This document shows positions 34,015 through 42,410 of a stretch of 64,000 bases of DNA, piece by piece. The DNA is taken from contig NZ_JAPMIT010000001.1 in NCBI RefSeq assembly GCF_026410545.1, positions 62,001-126,000 on the forward strand, written 5' to 3'. The DNA is from Microbacterium sp. STN6. GTDB lineage: Bacteria; Actinomycetota; Actinomycetes; Actinomycetales; Microbacteriaceae. The notes under the pieces were generated by a model. That model saw nothing but the letters and a program-made list of their open reading frames with translations, made no database searches and was not told the DNA's origin. The number at the start of each line of letters is the position of its first letter. Position 1 is the stretch's first letter. A program made the translations under genes and the position numbers.

Positions 34015-34659
34015 ATGAGACGAGCGTTCGCCGTTCTTCGCCTGATCGTCGCGATCGGCGTCATCGCCGCCGTCGTCGGTCAGTTCGCGAAGAGCCTGTC
34101 GATGGTCGCGAATCCAGGAGCCTTCGCCGCCAACTTTCTCAGCTTCTTCACCATCGACTCGAACCTGCTGACGATCGTCATGCTGCTCGCGGGCGCCTGG
34201 TTCGGCTTCACGAAGCGGCGTGATGACGCTCGCTTCACCCTCTTCCGCGCCTCAGTCACCGCGTACATGGCCACGACGGGTGTGGTCTATGCCCTGCTGC
34301 TGCGCGACGTCTCCCTCGACCAGGCCACCACGCTGCCGTGGTCGAACGAGATTCTGCACGTCGTCGCGCCGCTCTATGTCGTGCTCGATTGGATCTTCGC
34401 GCCGGGCCGCAGCCCGGTGCGCTGGGATCGCCTCTGGCTGATCCTCACCTTCCCGATCATCTGGCTGGCGTACACGCTCATCCGCGGTCCGCTCGTCGGG
34501 TGGTATCCGTACCCGTTTCTGAACCCCGCCCAGCCCGGCGGTTACGCGACGGTCGTGCTGTACATCGTGGCGATCGCCGGTTTCATCGGCATCGTCGGGG
34601 TGGTCGTGGTGTGGCTCAGCCGGCTTCGCGTGCTCGGGAACGGCTCGCGGTCACGATAG
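34015..34659 (+). CDS. Pr6Pr-family integral membrane protein
   Basis: 214 residues with six membrane helices. The signature NFLSFFTIDSNLLTIV near residue 35 is that of the Pr6Pr (FAR-17a/AIG1-like) membrane family of unknown function. ATG 34015 follows GGGGAAC; an upstream GTG at 33982 is less likely. Its last 44 bases overlap the end of the convergent YqaJ-type gene. Confidence 0.8.
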   Translation: MRRAFAVLRLIVAIGVIAAVVGQFAKSLSMVANPGAFAANFLSFFTIDSNLLTIVMLLAGAWFGFTKRRDDARFTLFRASVTAYMATTGVVYALLLRDVSLDQATTLPWSNEILHVVAPLYVVLDWIFAPGRSPVRWDRLWLILTFPIIWLAYTLIRGPLVGWYPYPFLNPAQPGGYATVVLYIVAIAGFIGIVGVVVVWLSRLRVLGNGSRSR

Positions 34660-35266
34660 CCAGCAGCTGGTCGGCGAGACCGACGAGCATCGCGATCTCG
34701 TTCTCGTCGCGGTCCACCCAGCGGCATTGCGGCTGCGCATCCACCGGCACGAAATCCTTGTGCTGCTCCCACACCACCAGGGTGCGTTCGGCGCCGAGCA
34801 CATACTGCTGCCACCACACCTGACGAAGATACGAGCGGGGGATGCTGCGCCACGCCTTGTTCGTTGTCTTGATCTCGGCCAGCTCGAGCCGCCCGCCATT
34901 GCGCAGCGCGATACCGTCAGGCGTGGCGAGGTGCGCGGTGTTCGATGCCGCGTGGAACAGCGACGAGCTGGCGCGGATGCCGTACTCGGCGAGCACCCAG
35001 CGGGCGATCTCCGGCTCCCTCGCCTTGCCGTGGTCGGTGTACGCGTTGCCGGTGAACCCGGTGCCGTTGAGCTTGTCGAACGCCGCCGCCTGAACAGAGC
35101 GTGCGGTGGCGAGTTTGGCGACATCCGTTGCCGTGACGCCCCTGCTGCGGGCACGCAGCCATGCGACCCGGTCCGTGGAGTCGGCGACGATGCGGCGCAG
35201 GTGCTCGGCGATGCGTGGTGCCGTCGGCGCTTCCTCGTCGAAGAGGGAGAGCATCGTGTCGGTCAC
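34616..35266 (-). CDS. YqaJ-type (phage recombinase) nuclease
   Basis: 216-residue PD-(D/E)xK nuclease of the YqaJ / lambda-exonuclease fold. YTDHGKAREPEIARW gives the first acid (E84 or E86), ATPDGIA gives D117, and the E-x-K pair is E131/K133 in LAEIKTTNKAW. QVWWQQYVLGAERTLVVWE is typical of YqaJ. No beta recombinase or other phage gene is nearby, so this is a chromosomal orphan and may be a domesticated phage nuclease. It overlaps the 3' end of the Pr6Pr gene by 44 bases in antisense. Confidence 0.8.
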   Translation of the reverse strand: MTDTMLSLFDEEAPTAPRIAEHLRRIVADSTDRVAWLRARSRGVTATDVAKLATARSVQAAAFDKLNGTGFTGNAYTDHGKAREPEIARWVLAEYGIRASSSLFHAASNTAHLATPDGIALRNGGRLELAEIKTTNKAWRSIPRSYLRQVWWQQYVLGAERTLVVWEQHKDFVPVDAQPQCRWVDRDENEIAMLVGLADQLLAIVTASRSRAREAG

Positions 35267-35270
35267 CCGT

Positions 35271-36461
35271 CTATTCTGCCCCTGCCGCGGCGTCGATCGC
35301 GCCCGGATCGAGCGTGTTCTGAATCACCATGATCGCGGCACCCAGCACTCCGCCGGTCGCGCCGGCCTTCGCGGGCACTATCGCGAGGTGCTGCGTGGCG
35401 AGCGGCGTCGACTGCCCGTAGACGACCTCGCGCACGCCCGCAAGCAGGTGCTCGCCGGCGCGGGCGATGCTGCCGCCGATCACGACGACCGAGGGGTTCA
35501 GCAGGTTGACGCACGTGGCGAGCACCTCGCCGAGGTCGCGGCCGGCCTGTCGGATCGCCTGGATCGCGGCACCGCTGCCCTGCCGTTCGAGCGCGACCAC
35601 GTCGTTGCTCGTGGCGGCCTCGGTTCCGGCGGCGGTGAGCGCACGGGCGATGGCGGGCCCGCTCGCGAGGGCCTCGAGGTCGGCCCCCGGCTCGCCGTGC
35701 CGGGGGTTGCCTCGCGTGAACGGCACGCGCACGTGCCCGAGGTCGCCCGCCGAGCCCTGCGCTCCGCGCTGCAGGCGCCCGCCCGAGATGATGCCGGCGC
35801 CGATGCCGGTGGCCACCTTCACGAAGAGCAGATCGCTGTGCTCCCGCCACGCGGTCGCGTGCTCGCCGAGGGCCAGCAGGTTCACGTCGTTGTCGACGAG
35901 CACGGGCGCGCCGAGCCGGGGCCGCACATAGCCGGGCACGTCGAACCGATCCCAGCCCGGCATGATGGGCGGGTTGGTCGGCATGCCCGTGGAGTGCTCG
36001 ACCGGCCCCGGCAACCCGATGCCGATACCGACGAGGTCGGCCGCGGGCCGCGAGGTGCGCTCGAGCAGGGTTCGGGCCGCCCGAATCGCCCAGTCGAGTA
36101 CGGGCTCCGGGCCATCCGCAATGCTGATCTCGCTCGATTCGGTCTCGAGTATGCGGCCCGAAAGGTCGGCGACCGCCACGACGCCGTGGGTGGCTCCGAG
36201 GTCGATGGCGAGAAGGATGCGCGCAGCCGGGTTGAACGCCACGCATGCGGGCGGCCTGCCCCCAGACGACACCGCACCGCCTGCCGGCACGACGAGCCCG
36301 GCAGCGGTGAGGGCGGAGAGGCGGGTTGCGACCGTGGAGCGGGCGAGGCCCGTGAGCGACGCGAGCTCCGCGCGGGTGCGGGGCACGCCGTCGCGCAGCG
36401 GCTCGAGCAGCACGGCGGCATCCCTGGTGAGCAGGGGTGCGGGATCCGCGGTCTCGGCCAT
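35271..36461 (-). CDS. ROK-family transcriptional regulator (NagC/XylR-type)
   Basis: 396 residues. A winged helix (~17-65, TRAELASLTGLARSTVATRL) precedes an ASKHA sugar-kinase-like domain: ATP-site AIDLGATHG (D87) and VGIGIGLPGPVEHSTG. The usual ROK zinc motif C-x-C-G-x-x-G-C is replaced by P-R-H-G-E-P-G-A before DLEALASG, so zinc binding and probably kinase activity are lost. It is divergent from the sugar operon at 36639 and is its likely repressor. Confidence 0.88.
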   Translation of the reverse strand: MAETADPAPLLTRDAAVLLEPLRDGVPRTRAELASLTGLARSTVATRLSALTAAGLVVPAGGAVSSGGRPPACVAFNPAARILLAIDLGATHGVVAVADLSGRILETESSEISIADGPEPVLDWAIRAARTLLERTSRPAADLVGIGIGLPGPVEHSTGMPTNPPIMPGWDRFDVPGYVRPRLGAPVLVDNDVNLLALGEHATAWREHSDLLFVKVATGIGAGIISGGRLQRGAQGSAGDLGHVRVPFTRGNPRHGEPGADLEALASGPAIARALTAAGTEAATSNDVVALERQGSGAAIQAIRQAGRDLGEVLATCVNLLNPSVVVIGGSIARAGEHLLAGVREVVYGQSTPLATQHLAIVPAKAGATGGVLGAAIMVIQNTLDPGAIDAAAGAE

Positions 36462-36520
36462 AAGGGCATTGAATCACAGACGCGGCACGAGTCCGTGGAA
36501 AGTCCGCTGCCAAACCGTCA

Positions 36521-36556
36521 ACTTTTGCTTGCATGGCGGCAGAAGTCTGCTTAGAT
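36521..36556 (+). promoter_or_regulatory. Candidate ROK operator and promoter before the sugar operon
   Basis: Inverted repeat ACTTTTGC-N10-GCAGAAGT (7 of 8 pairs) at 36521-36546. A weak -35 TTGCAT (36529-36534) lies in its spacer, and a -10 TTAGAT (36551-36556) follows 16 nt later. It lies between the divergent ROK gene and the isomerase operon, the expected place for the ROK regulator to bind. Confidence 0.45.
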
Positions 36557-36638
36557 GGAGATCAGCCTCGTCCACAGGTGGCGTCGACGGCGTGCGGCGC
36601 AGCATCCGATCATTCGTTCATTCATTCTGAGGAGAATC

Positions 36639-37379
36639 GTGACCTCGAACCACCTGTCCGTTCAGCTCTACACCGTGCGTGAGCTGCTGGCTGACGACCT
36701 GCCCGGCACCCTGCGGCGCATCGCCGAGATCGGCTTCACCCAGGTCGAGCCCTTCAACTTCACCGGGCTGCCCGGCCTGGGCGAGGCGCTGAAGGCCAAC
36801 GGCCTCACCGCCCCCACCACGCACATGCACTTTCTCGGGGAAGACCCGCGGCCCGTCTTCGAGGCGGCGCGCGAGCTCGGCATCGAGACCGTGATCGACC
36901 CGCACACGCCCGCAGAGCGCTGGCAGAGCGCAGAGTCGGTGGCCGAGATCGCGGCACAGCTGGGCGACGCCGCGGGCATCGCCGCCGAGTACGGGCTGCG
37001 CGTCGGCTACCACAACCACGCGCACGAGCTCGAAAGCGTGATCGACGGCGTGCCGGCGCTTGAGTTCTTCGCCTCGAAGCTCGACGACGCCGTGGTGCTC
37101 GAGGTCGACACGTATTGGGTCGCCGTCGGCGGGCAGGACCCGGTTGCGCTCATCAAGCGCCTCGGCGACCGCGTGGTCGCGCTGCACGTGAAGGATGGCC
37201 CCGGCACCGCCGAGACCAAGGACCAGGTGGCGGTCGGCAGCGGCTCCCTGCCGATCCGCGACATCGTCGAGGCCGCGCCGAACGCGCTGCGCGTCATCGA
37301 GCTCGACGACTCGCGCGGCGACCGGTTCCAGGCCGTCGCCGACAGCTACGCCTACCTCACCGCGGAGGGGCTGGCATGA
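36639..37379 (+). CDS. Sugar phosphate isomerase/epimerase (xylose-isomerase-like TIM barrel)
   Basis: 246 residues. AP-endonuclease-2-type TIM barrel beginning LSVQLYTVRELLADDLPGTL. Metal ligands of the family are suggested by VGYHNHAHEL, VVLEVDTYWV and VVALHVKDGPG. GTG 36639 is chosen because of GAGGAG upstream; a longer frame to 36555 crosses the promoter. It overlaps the following Gfo/Idh gene (ATGA), so the two probably act on the same sugar or polyol, for example a 3-keto sugar or inosose. Confidence 0.85.
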   Translation: MTSNHLSVQLYTVRELLADDLPGTLRRIAEIGFTQVEPFNFTGLPGLGEALKANGLTAPTTHMHFLGEDPRPVFEAARELGIETVIDPHTPAERWQSAESVAEIAAQLGDAAGIAAEYGLRVGYHNHAHELESVIDGVPALEFFASKLDDAVVLEVDTYWVAVGGQDPVALIKRLGDRVVALHVKDGPGTAETKDQVAVGSGSLPIRDIVEAAPNALRVIELDDSRGDRFQAVADSYAYLTAEGLA

Positions 37380-38482
37380 GCCGCACCGGCCGCGTGGGCG
37401 TCGGCGTGATCGGCGCCGGAACGATCAGCACCCAGTACCTCGAGAACCTCACCTCGTTCCCCGACCTCGACGTGCGCTTCGTCGCCGACATCGACGAGGA
37501 GCGTGCGGCGGCGCAGGCCGAGAAGTTCGGCGTGCCGGCGAGCGGATCGGTCGAGCAGCTGCTCGCCGAAGACGACATCGAGATCGTGGTCAATCTGACC
37601 ATCCCGAAGGTGCACGTGGAGGTGGCGCTGCAGGCGCTCGCCGCGGGCAAACACGTGTGGAGCGAGAAGCCGTTCGCGCTCGACCGGGAGAGCGGGCGTG
37701 CCCTGCTCGACACCGCCCAGAAGGCGGGCCTGCGGGTCGCGACGGCGCCGGATACGTTCCTCGGCGCCGGCATCCAGTCGTCTCGTCGTTTCATCGAGTC
37801 CGGCGGCATCGGCGCACCCCTCACCGCGCTCACGCTCATGCAGAGCCCGGGCCCCGAGTCGTGGCATCCCAACCCCGACTTCCTGTTCCAGGAGGGCGCG
37901 GGGCCCATGTTCGACATCGGCCCGTACTACATCACCACGCTCGTGCAGCTGTTCGGGCCGATCGCGCGCGTCACCGCCGTGTCGTCGAAGGCGAAGCCGT
38001 TCCGCGTCGTGGGCTCGGGGCCGCGCGCCGGGGAGCAGTTCGAGGTGACGGTGCCGACGCACGTGAGCGCGCTCTACGAGTTCGAGAGCGGGCAGACGGC
38101 GCAGAGCATCTTCAGCTTCGACTCCAAGCTCAAGCGCGTGGCGTTCGAGGTGGCCGGCGTCGAGGCGACCCTCGAGGTGCCAGACCCGAACACGTTCTCT
38201 GGCGACCTCGTCGTGCACGACGATGGTGAGGATGTGCGCAGGCTGCCGTCGACCGGCGTGACGACCACGCGCGGCACCGGCGTGGCCGAGCTCGCTCAGG
38301 CGATCCGCGAGGGCCGGCCCGAGCGCGCGTCGGGCGAGAACGCGTTCCACGTGCTCGACGTCATGGTCTCCACCATCGAGTCAGCCGAGCGCCACGAGAC
38401 GGTCGAGGTCACGAGCACCACGACGGTCGGTCCAGCGTTGCCGGAGGATTGGGACCCGCGCGTCGGAACACTGACGGCATGA
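37376..38482 (+). CDS. Gfo/Idh/MocA-family oxidoreductase (first)
   Basis: 368 residues. The N-terminal Rossmann fold begins VGVGVIGAGTISTQYLENL (G-x-G-x-x-x), the family E-K-P is in VWSEKPFALDRESG, and the C-terminal half is the beta-sheet substrate domain (GGIGAPLTALTLMQSPGPES, GPMFDIGPYYIT with the D-x-G-x-H/Y motif). It oxidises or reduces a sugar with NAD(P). Overlaps both neighbours by ATGA. Confidence 0.92.
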   Translation: MSRTGRVGVGVIGAGTISTQYLENLTSFPDLDVRFVADIDEERAAAQAEKFGVPASGSVEQLLAEDDIEIVVNLTIPKVHVEVALQALAAGKHVWSEKPFALDRESGRALLDTAQKAGLRVATAPDTFLGAGIQSSRRFIESGGIGAPLTALTLMQSPGPESWHPNPDFLFQEGAGPMFDIGPYYITTLVQLFGPIARVTAVSSKAKPFRVVGSGPRAGEQFEVTVPTHVSALYEFESGQTAQSIFSFDSKLKRVAFEVAGVEATLEVPDPNTFSGDLVVHDDGEDVRRLPSTGVTTTRGTGVAELAQAIREGRPERASGENAFHVLDVMVSTIESAERHETVEVTSTTTVGPALPEDWDPRVGTLTA

Positions 38483-39621
38483 GTTCCGAGGTGCCAGCGG
38501 CTGACGGCAGACGAGCGGATGCGCGCACGCCGCTCGGCGTGGGCATCGTGGGCGGCGGCTTCATGGCCGCGGTGCACTCCCGCGCCGCCCGCGCGTCGCG
38601 GGCCCGTCTGGCGGGCATCGTCGCGTCGAGCCCCGAGCGGTCGCGCCAGGCGGCCGACGAGCTCGGCGTCGAGCGCGGCTTCGACTCGCTCGACGCCATG
38701 CTCGCCGACGACGCCATCGACGTCGTTCATGTCTGCACCCCCAACGCCCTGCACGCCGAGCAGGCCGAGGCGATCATCGCCTCCGGCAGGCACATTGTGT
38801 GCGAGAAGCCGCTTGCCACGAATGTGACGGATGCCGCGCGGCTGGTCGCTGCGGCAGCATCCGCTTCTCTCACGGCCACCGTGCCGTTCGTCTACCGGTT
38901 CCACCCGCTGGTGCGCGAGGCGCGGGCGCGCGTGCGGGCGGGCGAGTTCGGCCGGCTGCTGACCATTCACGGCTCGTACCTGCAGGACTGGCTGCTGTCG
39001 GCAAGCGACGACAATTGGCGGGTCGATGCCGAACGCGGCGGCCGCTCGCGGGCGTTCGCCGACATCGGCTCGCACCTCGTCGACCTGACGGAGTTCGTCA
39101 CAGGCGACCGGGTCACGCGTGTCGCAGCGACCCGGCGCACGTTCTTCGACGAGCGGGGGGCCGCGACAGACGCGAGCCGACGCGTCACGACGGAGGACGC
39201 GATCGCCATCACGCTCGAAACCGCAGGCGGGGCGCTCGGCACGCTGCTCGTCTCACAGGTCGCGGCGGGCCGCAAGAATCGGCTGCATCTCGAGATCGGC
39301 GGCGCCGAGGAGTCGATCGCGTTCGACGGTGAGCAGCCTGAGACCATCTGGCTGGGGCGCCGCGCGGGCTCGCAGGTGATCCCGCGCGATGCGGACCAGC
39401 TGCACCCGGATGCTGCACGGCTCTGCCGGGTGCCGGCGGGGCATCCGCAGGGTTACCAGGACGCGTTCAACGGCTTCGTCGCCGACACGTACGATGCGAT
39501 CGGCGGAGCCGCGCCGGACGGCCTGCCGCGCTTCGAGGACGGGCTGCGTGCCGCTCGCATCACCGACGCCGTAATGGACGCCGCCGATGCCGGCCAGTGG
39601 GTAACGGTGGAGGCGGGTTGA
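38479..39621 (+). CDS. Gfo/Idh/MocA-family oxidoreductase (second)
   Basis: 380 residues. VGIVGGGFMAAVHSRAAR is the dinucleotide-binding turn, IVCEKPLATNVTDAARLV carries the catalytic-lysine motif, and FADIGSHLVDLTEFVTGDR is the D-x-G-x-H motif of the C-terminal domain. It differs enough from the first to act on another step or epimer. It is followed by a 59-bp tandem repeat array before the next isomerase gene. Confidence 0.92.
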   Translation: MSSEVPAADGRRADARTPLGVGIVGGGFMAAVHSRAARASRARLAGIVASSPERSRQAADELGVERGFDSLDAMLADDAIDVVHVCTPNALHAEQAEAIIASGRHIVCEKPLATNVTDAARLVAAAASASLTATVPFVYRFHPLVREARARVRAGEFGRLLTIHGSYLQDWLLSASDDNWRVDAERGGRSRAFADIGSHLVDLTEFVTGDRVTRVAATRRTFFDERGAATDASRRVTTEDAIAITLETAGGALGTLLVSQVAAGRKNRLHLEIGGAEESIAFDGEQPETIWLGRRAGSQVIPRDADQLHPDAARLCRVPAGHPQGYQDAFNGFVADTYDAIGGAAPDGLPRFEDGLRAARITDAVMDAADAGQWVTVEAG

Positions 39622-39851
39622 GGAGGCGCGAAGCGCCGTCTCGAAACCGCCGAGGACGGCCAGTGGTTGAGGCGGGTTGAGGAGGCGCGAAGCGCCGTCT
39701 CGAAACCGCCGAGGACGGCCAGTGGTGGAGGCGGGTTGAGGAGGCGCGAAGCGCCGTCTCGAAACCGCCGAGGACGGCCAGTGGTGGAGGCGGGTTGAGG
39801 AGGCGCGAAGCGCCGTCTCGAAACCAGCACCGAGGTTTCGAGACGTGCCTG
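39612..39851. repeat. Four-copy 59-bp tandem array of the dispersed hairpin element
   Basis: Copies start at 39612, 39671, 39730 and 39789, exactly 59 bp apart and almost identical. Each begins GGCGGGTTGAGGAGGCGCGA and holds a GGCGC-GAA-GCGCC hairpin, then GTCTCGAAACCGCC and GAGGACGGCCAGTGG. After the last copy comes GGTTTCGAGACGTGCC, the inverted half. The first copy overlaps the stop of the preceding gene (39621), so the array reaches into coding sequence. Confidence 0.9.
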
Positions 39852-39896
39852 CGGCACTCCGGGGCCCGCACACACATACGAGAGGAAGATATGCAC

Positions 39897-40910
39897 ATGA
39901 CTGAATCGACGCATCCTGTCACGCTGTTCACCGGTCAGTGGGCCGACCTGCCGTTCGAGGAGGTCGCGAGACTCGCCGCCGAATGGGGCTACGACGGGCT
40001 GGAGATCGCGGCATCCGGCGACCATCTCGACCTTGAGCGGGCGGATACGGATGACGCCTACCTGCGATCGCGGCTCGAGATTCTCGAGCGCAACAACCTG
40101 AAGGTGTTCGCGATCTCGAACCACCTGACCGGGCAGGCCGTGTGTGACGACCCGATCGACTTCCGGCACCAGGCCATCGTGCGCCCGTCGACCTGGGGTG
40201 ACGGCGATCCCGAGGGTGTGCGGCAGCGCGCCGCGGAGGACATGAAGCGCTCGGCGCGCGTCGCCCGCAAGCTCGGCGTCGACGTAGTGGTCGGCTTCAC
40301 GGGGTCGAAGATCTGGCCGTACGTCGCGCAGTTCCCGCCCGTGCCCGCCTCGGTCATCGAGGAGGGCTACGAAGACTTCGCGAACCGGTGGAACCCGATT
40401 CTCGATGTGTTCGACGCCGAGGGAGTTCGGTTCGCGCATGAGGTGCACCCGAGCGAGATCGCGTACGACTACTGGACGAGCGTGCGCACCCTGGAGGCGA
40501 TTGGCCACCGGGAGGCGTTCGGGTTCAACTGGGACCCGTCGCACATGATGTGGCAGGACATCGACCCAGTGGGCTTCATTGTGGAGTTCGCTGACCGCAT
40601 CTACCACGTGGACTGCAAGGACACGCGGCTGCGGCCGAAGCAGGGCCGCGCCGGCGTGCTCGGGTCGCACCTGCCGTGGGGCGACCCGCGCCGCGGCTGG
40701 GACTTCGTCTCGACCGGGCACGGCGACGTGCCGTGGGAAGACGCGTTCCGGGCGCTCGAGGCGATCGGCTACACGGGTCCCATCTCGATCGAGTGGGAGG
40801 ATGCCGGCATGGACCGGCTGCACGGCGCGGCGGAAGCCGTGACGTACATCCGCTCTCTGCTGTGGAAGCAGCCGACCGCCTCGTTCGACGCCGCCTTCAG
40901 CAACCAGTAG
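39897..40910 (+). CDS. Sugar phosphate isomerase/epimerase (second, larger TIM barrel)
   Basis: 337 residues of the xylose-isomerase-like family. Metal-binding positions are suggested by [41 protein letters not shown] and [12 protein letters not shown]. Starts at ATG 39897, 8 bases after AGAGGAAG; the in-frame ATG at 39891 is too close to that site. Related enzymes act with Gfo/Idh dehydrogenases on keto-sugars and on C- or O-glycosides. It is convergent with rskA, 16 bp apart. Confidence 0.85.
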   Translation: MTESTHPVTLFTGQWADLPFEEVARLAAEWGYDGLEIAASGDHLDLERADTDDAYLRSRLEILERNNLKVFAISNHLTGQAVCDDPIDFRHQAIVRPSTWGDGDPEGVRQRAAEDMKRSARVARKLGVDVVVGFTGSKIWPYVAQFPPVPASVIEEGYEDFANRWNPILDVFDAEGVRFAHEVHPSEIAYDYWTSVRTLEAIGHREAFGFNWDPSHMMWQDIDPVGFIVEFADRIYHVDCKDTRLRPKQGRAGVLGSHLPWGDPRRGWDFVSTGHGDVPWEDAFRALEAIGYTGPISIEWEDAGMDRLHGAAEAVTYIRSLLWKQPTASFDAAFSNQ

Positions 40911-40926
40911 CGCTCCGCTCCGCTAA

Positions 40927-41703
40927 CTACGCGGTGAAGACCGCCACGGGCTTCGTGGTCGGCGCCTTCGAGCCGCCGGCGGGCTCGATGGTGATGCCGA
41001 CCGCATCGCCGGCCCGCATCGTTCCCGAGAGCACCTGCCACGAACGGCTGCCGCCGAGCGACAGGAGACCGGCCGAGCGGGCGTCGCTGTCGTGGATGTA
41101 CCAGAGCTGGTAGGTCTTGCCGGCAGGCGCTTGCGCGACGCCGTCGACCACCACGGCCGACTTCGCCAGCGACGGCGACCACACGAGCGTGGCTTCGCCG
41201 CCGCCCGTGACTGTGACGCTCGCGCGCTGCGCATCCGGCGCGGCGGAGATCTGCGCGAGCACGTCGCTCTGCGCGCTCACCGGCGGCGTCGCCGGGTGGA
41301 TGCCGTTGCCGAGCGCGAGGCCGCCCACGAAGAGCACGACCGCCGCCGCTGCGGCCGCCACGGTCATCGCGACCGGCCGCCGGAACCAGCGCACGCGGGC
41401 GCGCTCGGCCGCCGGGGAACTCGCGGAGATCGGGGAGCCTGCGGAGCTCGCAGTCTCGCCGGCACGCGGCCGTTGCGGCATCGTCTGGATCTGCGCCATC
41501 AGCCGCTGCTTGAGCTCGGGCGGCGGCGTGACCTGCGGCTGCGAGAAGGCAAGCGTCTTCGCCACCTGTTCGAACTCGGTCGCCTCCAGCCGGTGCTCGG
41601 CCGACTCGGCCAGGTACCGGCCGTATTCGGCCTCTTCCTCAGGGGTGAGCGAGCCGAGCGCGTGCCCGGCTGCGAGCTTCGCCCGCTCGTCATCGGCGGT
41701 CAT
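40927..41703 (-). CDS. rskA: Anti-sigma-K factor RskA
   Basis: 258 residues. A cytoplasmic helical anti-sigma domain (LAAGHALGSLTPEEEAEYGR at the N-terminus) is followed by one membrane helix (residues ~130-152) and an extracytoplasmic RskA domain (AQRASVTVTGGGEATLVWSP, then YQLWYIHDSDARSAGLLSLG). It holds SigK inactive until cleaved in the membrane. The ATG overlaps the sigK stop (ATGA), the usual arrangement. Confidence 0.93.
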   Translation of the reverse strand: MTADDERAKLAAGHALGSLTPEEEAEYGRYLAESAEHRLEATEFEQVAKTLAFSQPQVTPPPELKQRLMAQIQTMPQRPRAGETASSAGSPISASSPAAERARVRWFRRPVAMTVAAAAAAVVLFVGGLALGNGIHPATPPVSAQSDVLAQISAAPDAQRASVTVTGGGEATLVWSPSLAKSAVVVDGVAQAPAGKTYQLWYIHDSDARSAGLLSLGGSRSWQVLSGTMRAGDAVGITIEPAGGSKAPTTKPVAVFTA

Positions 41704-42284
41704 GCGCTCACCCCCATTTCCGTTCTGAGACGGATCATGCCGTCTCGAAGTCGTGTCTTGACGGTGCCGATCGGCACCTGAAGCAGTTCGGAGATCTCGC
41801 TATGCGAGTATCCACCGTCGTAGGCGAGGGCGATCACCTGCCGTTGCACGTCGCTGAGGCTCTGCATTGCTCTGTCTGCTCGTTCTCGTTCCACAGCAAT
41901 CTCCGCGGTTTCCGCCACGTCGTCCACCGGCTGCAGGTCGCGCGTGCCGATGCGGATGTCTCGGTCATGTGCCGACTGCGAGGCCCTGATCCGGTCGATC
42001 GCGCGACGCTTCGCCATCGTGATGATCCAGCCCGCTGCCGATCCTCGCTGCGCATCGAAGGTGGGTGCGGACTGCCACACCTCCAGGAACACCTCCTGCG
42101 CAACCTCCTCTGACTGTGCACTGTCGAGAAGAAGGCGACGGATGCTGCCGAGCACCCGAGACGCCATGAGATCGTACAGTTCAGCGAACGCGCTCTGGTC
42201 GCCTTCTGCGACGCGAGCGAGTAGTTCGCCGCTGCGGGCGCCGATGGCGACAGCGGAGTTCGCGGCTGACCCGTTCGAACTCAT
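41700..42284 (-). CDS. sigK: ECF RNA polymerase sigma factor SigK
   Basis: 194 residues. Region 2 (FAELYDLMASRVLGSIRRLL, then WIITMAKRRAIDRIRASQSA) and region 4 (LSDVQRQVIALAYDGGYSHS, then VPIGTVKTRLRDGMIRLR) are complete. ATG 42284 (MSSNGS) follows GGGTGA; longer frames to 42392 run into the hairpin after the fasciclin gene. In mycobacteria SigK with RskA controls the fasciclin proteins MPT70/MPT83; here a fasciclin lipoprotein gene is directly upstream in the same direction. Confidence 0.93.
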   Translation of the reverse strand: MSSNGSAANSAVAIGARSGELLARVAEGDQSAFAELYDLMASRVLGSIRRLLLDSAQSEEVAQEVFLEVWQSAPTFDAQRGSAAGWIITMAKRRAIDRIRASQSAHDRDIRIGTRDLQPVDDVAETAEIAVERERADRAMQSLSDVQRQVIALAYDGGYSHSEISELLQVPIGTVKTRLRDGMIRLRTEMGVSA

Positions 42285-42357
42285 CTGCACGTCACCCAGC
42301 ATGTCAGAATTCTGCGGCACTGCCTTCCTTGATCCCCGCTGAGCAGTGTGTCGTCGA

Positions 42358-42395
42358 GCGGTGGCGGCCCCGACCGCAGACGGGCCCGCCACCGC
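42358..42395 (-). terminator. Hairpin between the fasciclin gene and sigK
   Basis: 10-bp perfect stem GCGGTGGCGG / CCGCCACCGC with a structured inner loop (CCCG/CGGG), starting 15 bases after the fasciclin stop on the minus strand. It would let some transcription into sigK-rskA while favouring the fasciclin message. Confidence 0.6.
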
Positions 42396-42410
42396 GGCAG
42401 CCTTCGGCGC

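Noticed and set aside
39612-39851. Possible CRISPR array
   Set aside because: The 59-bp units are contiguous and identical from end to end, with no unique spacers and no cas genes in the window.
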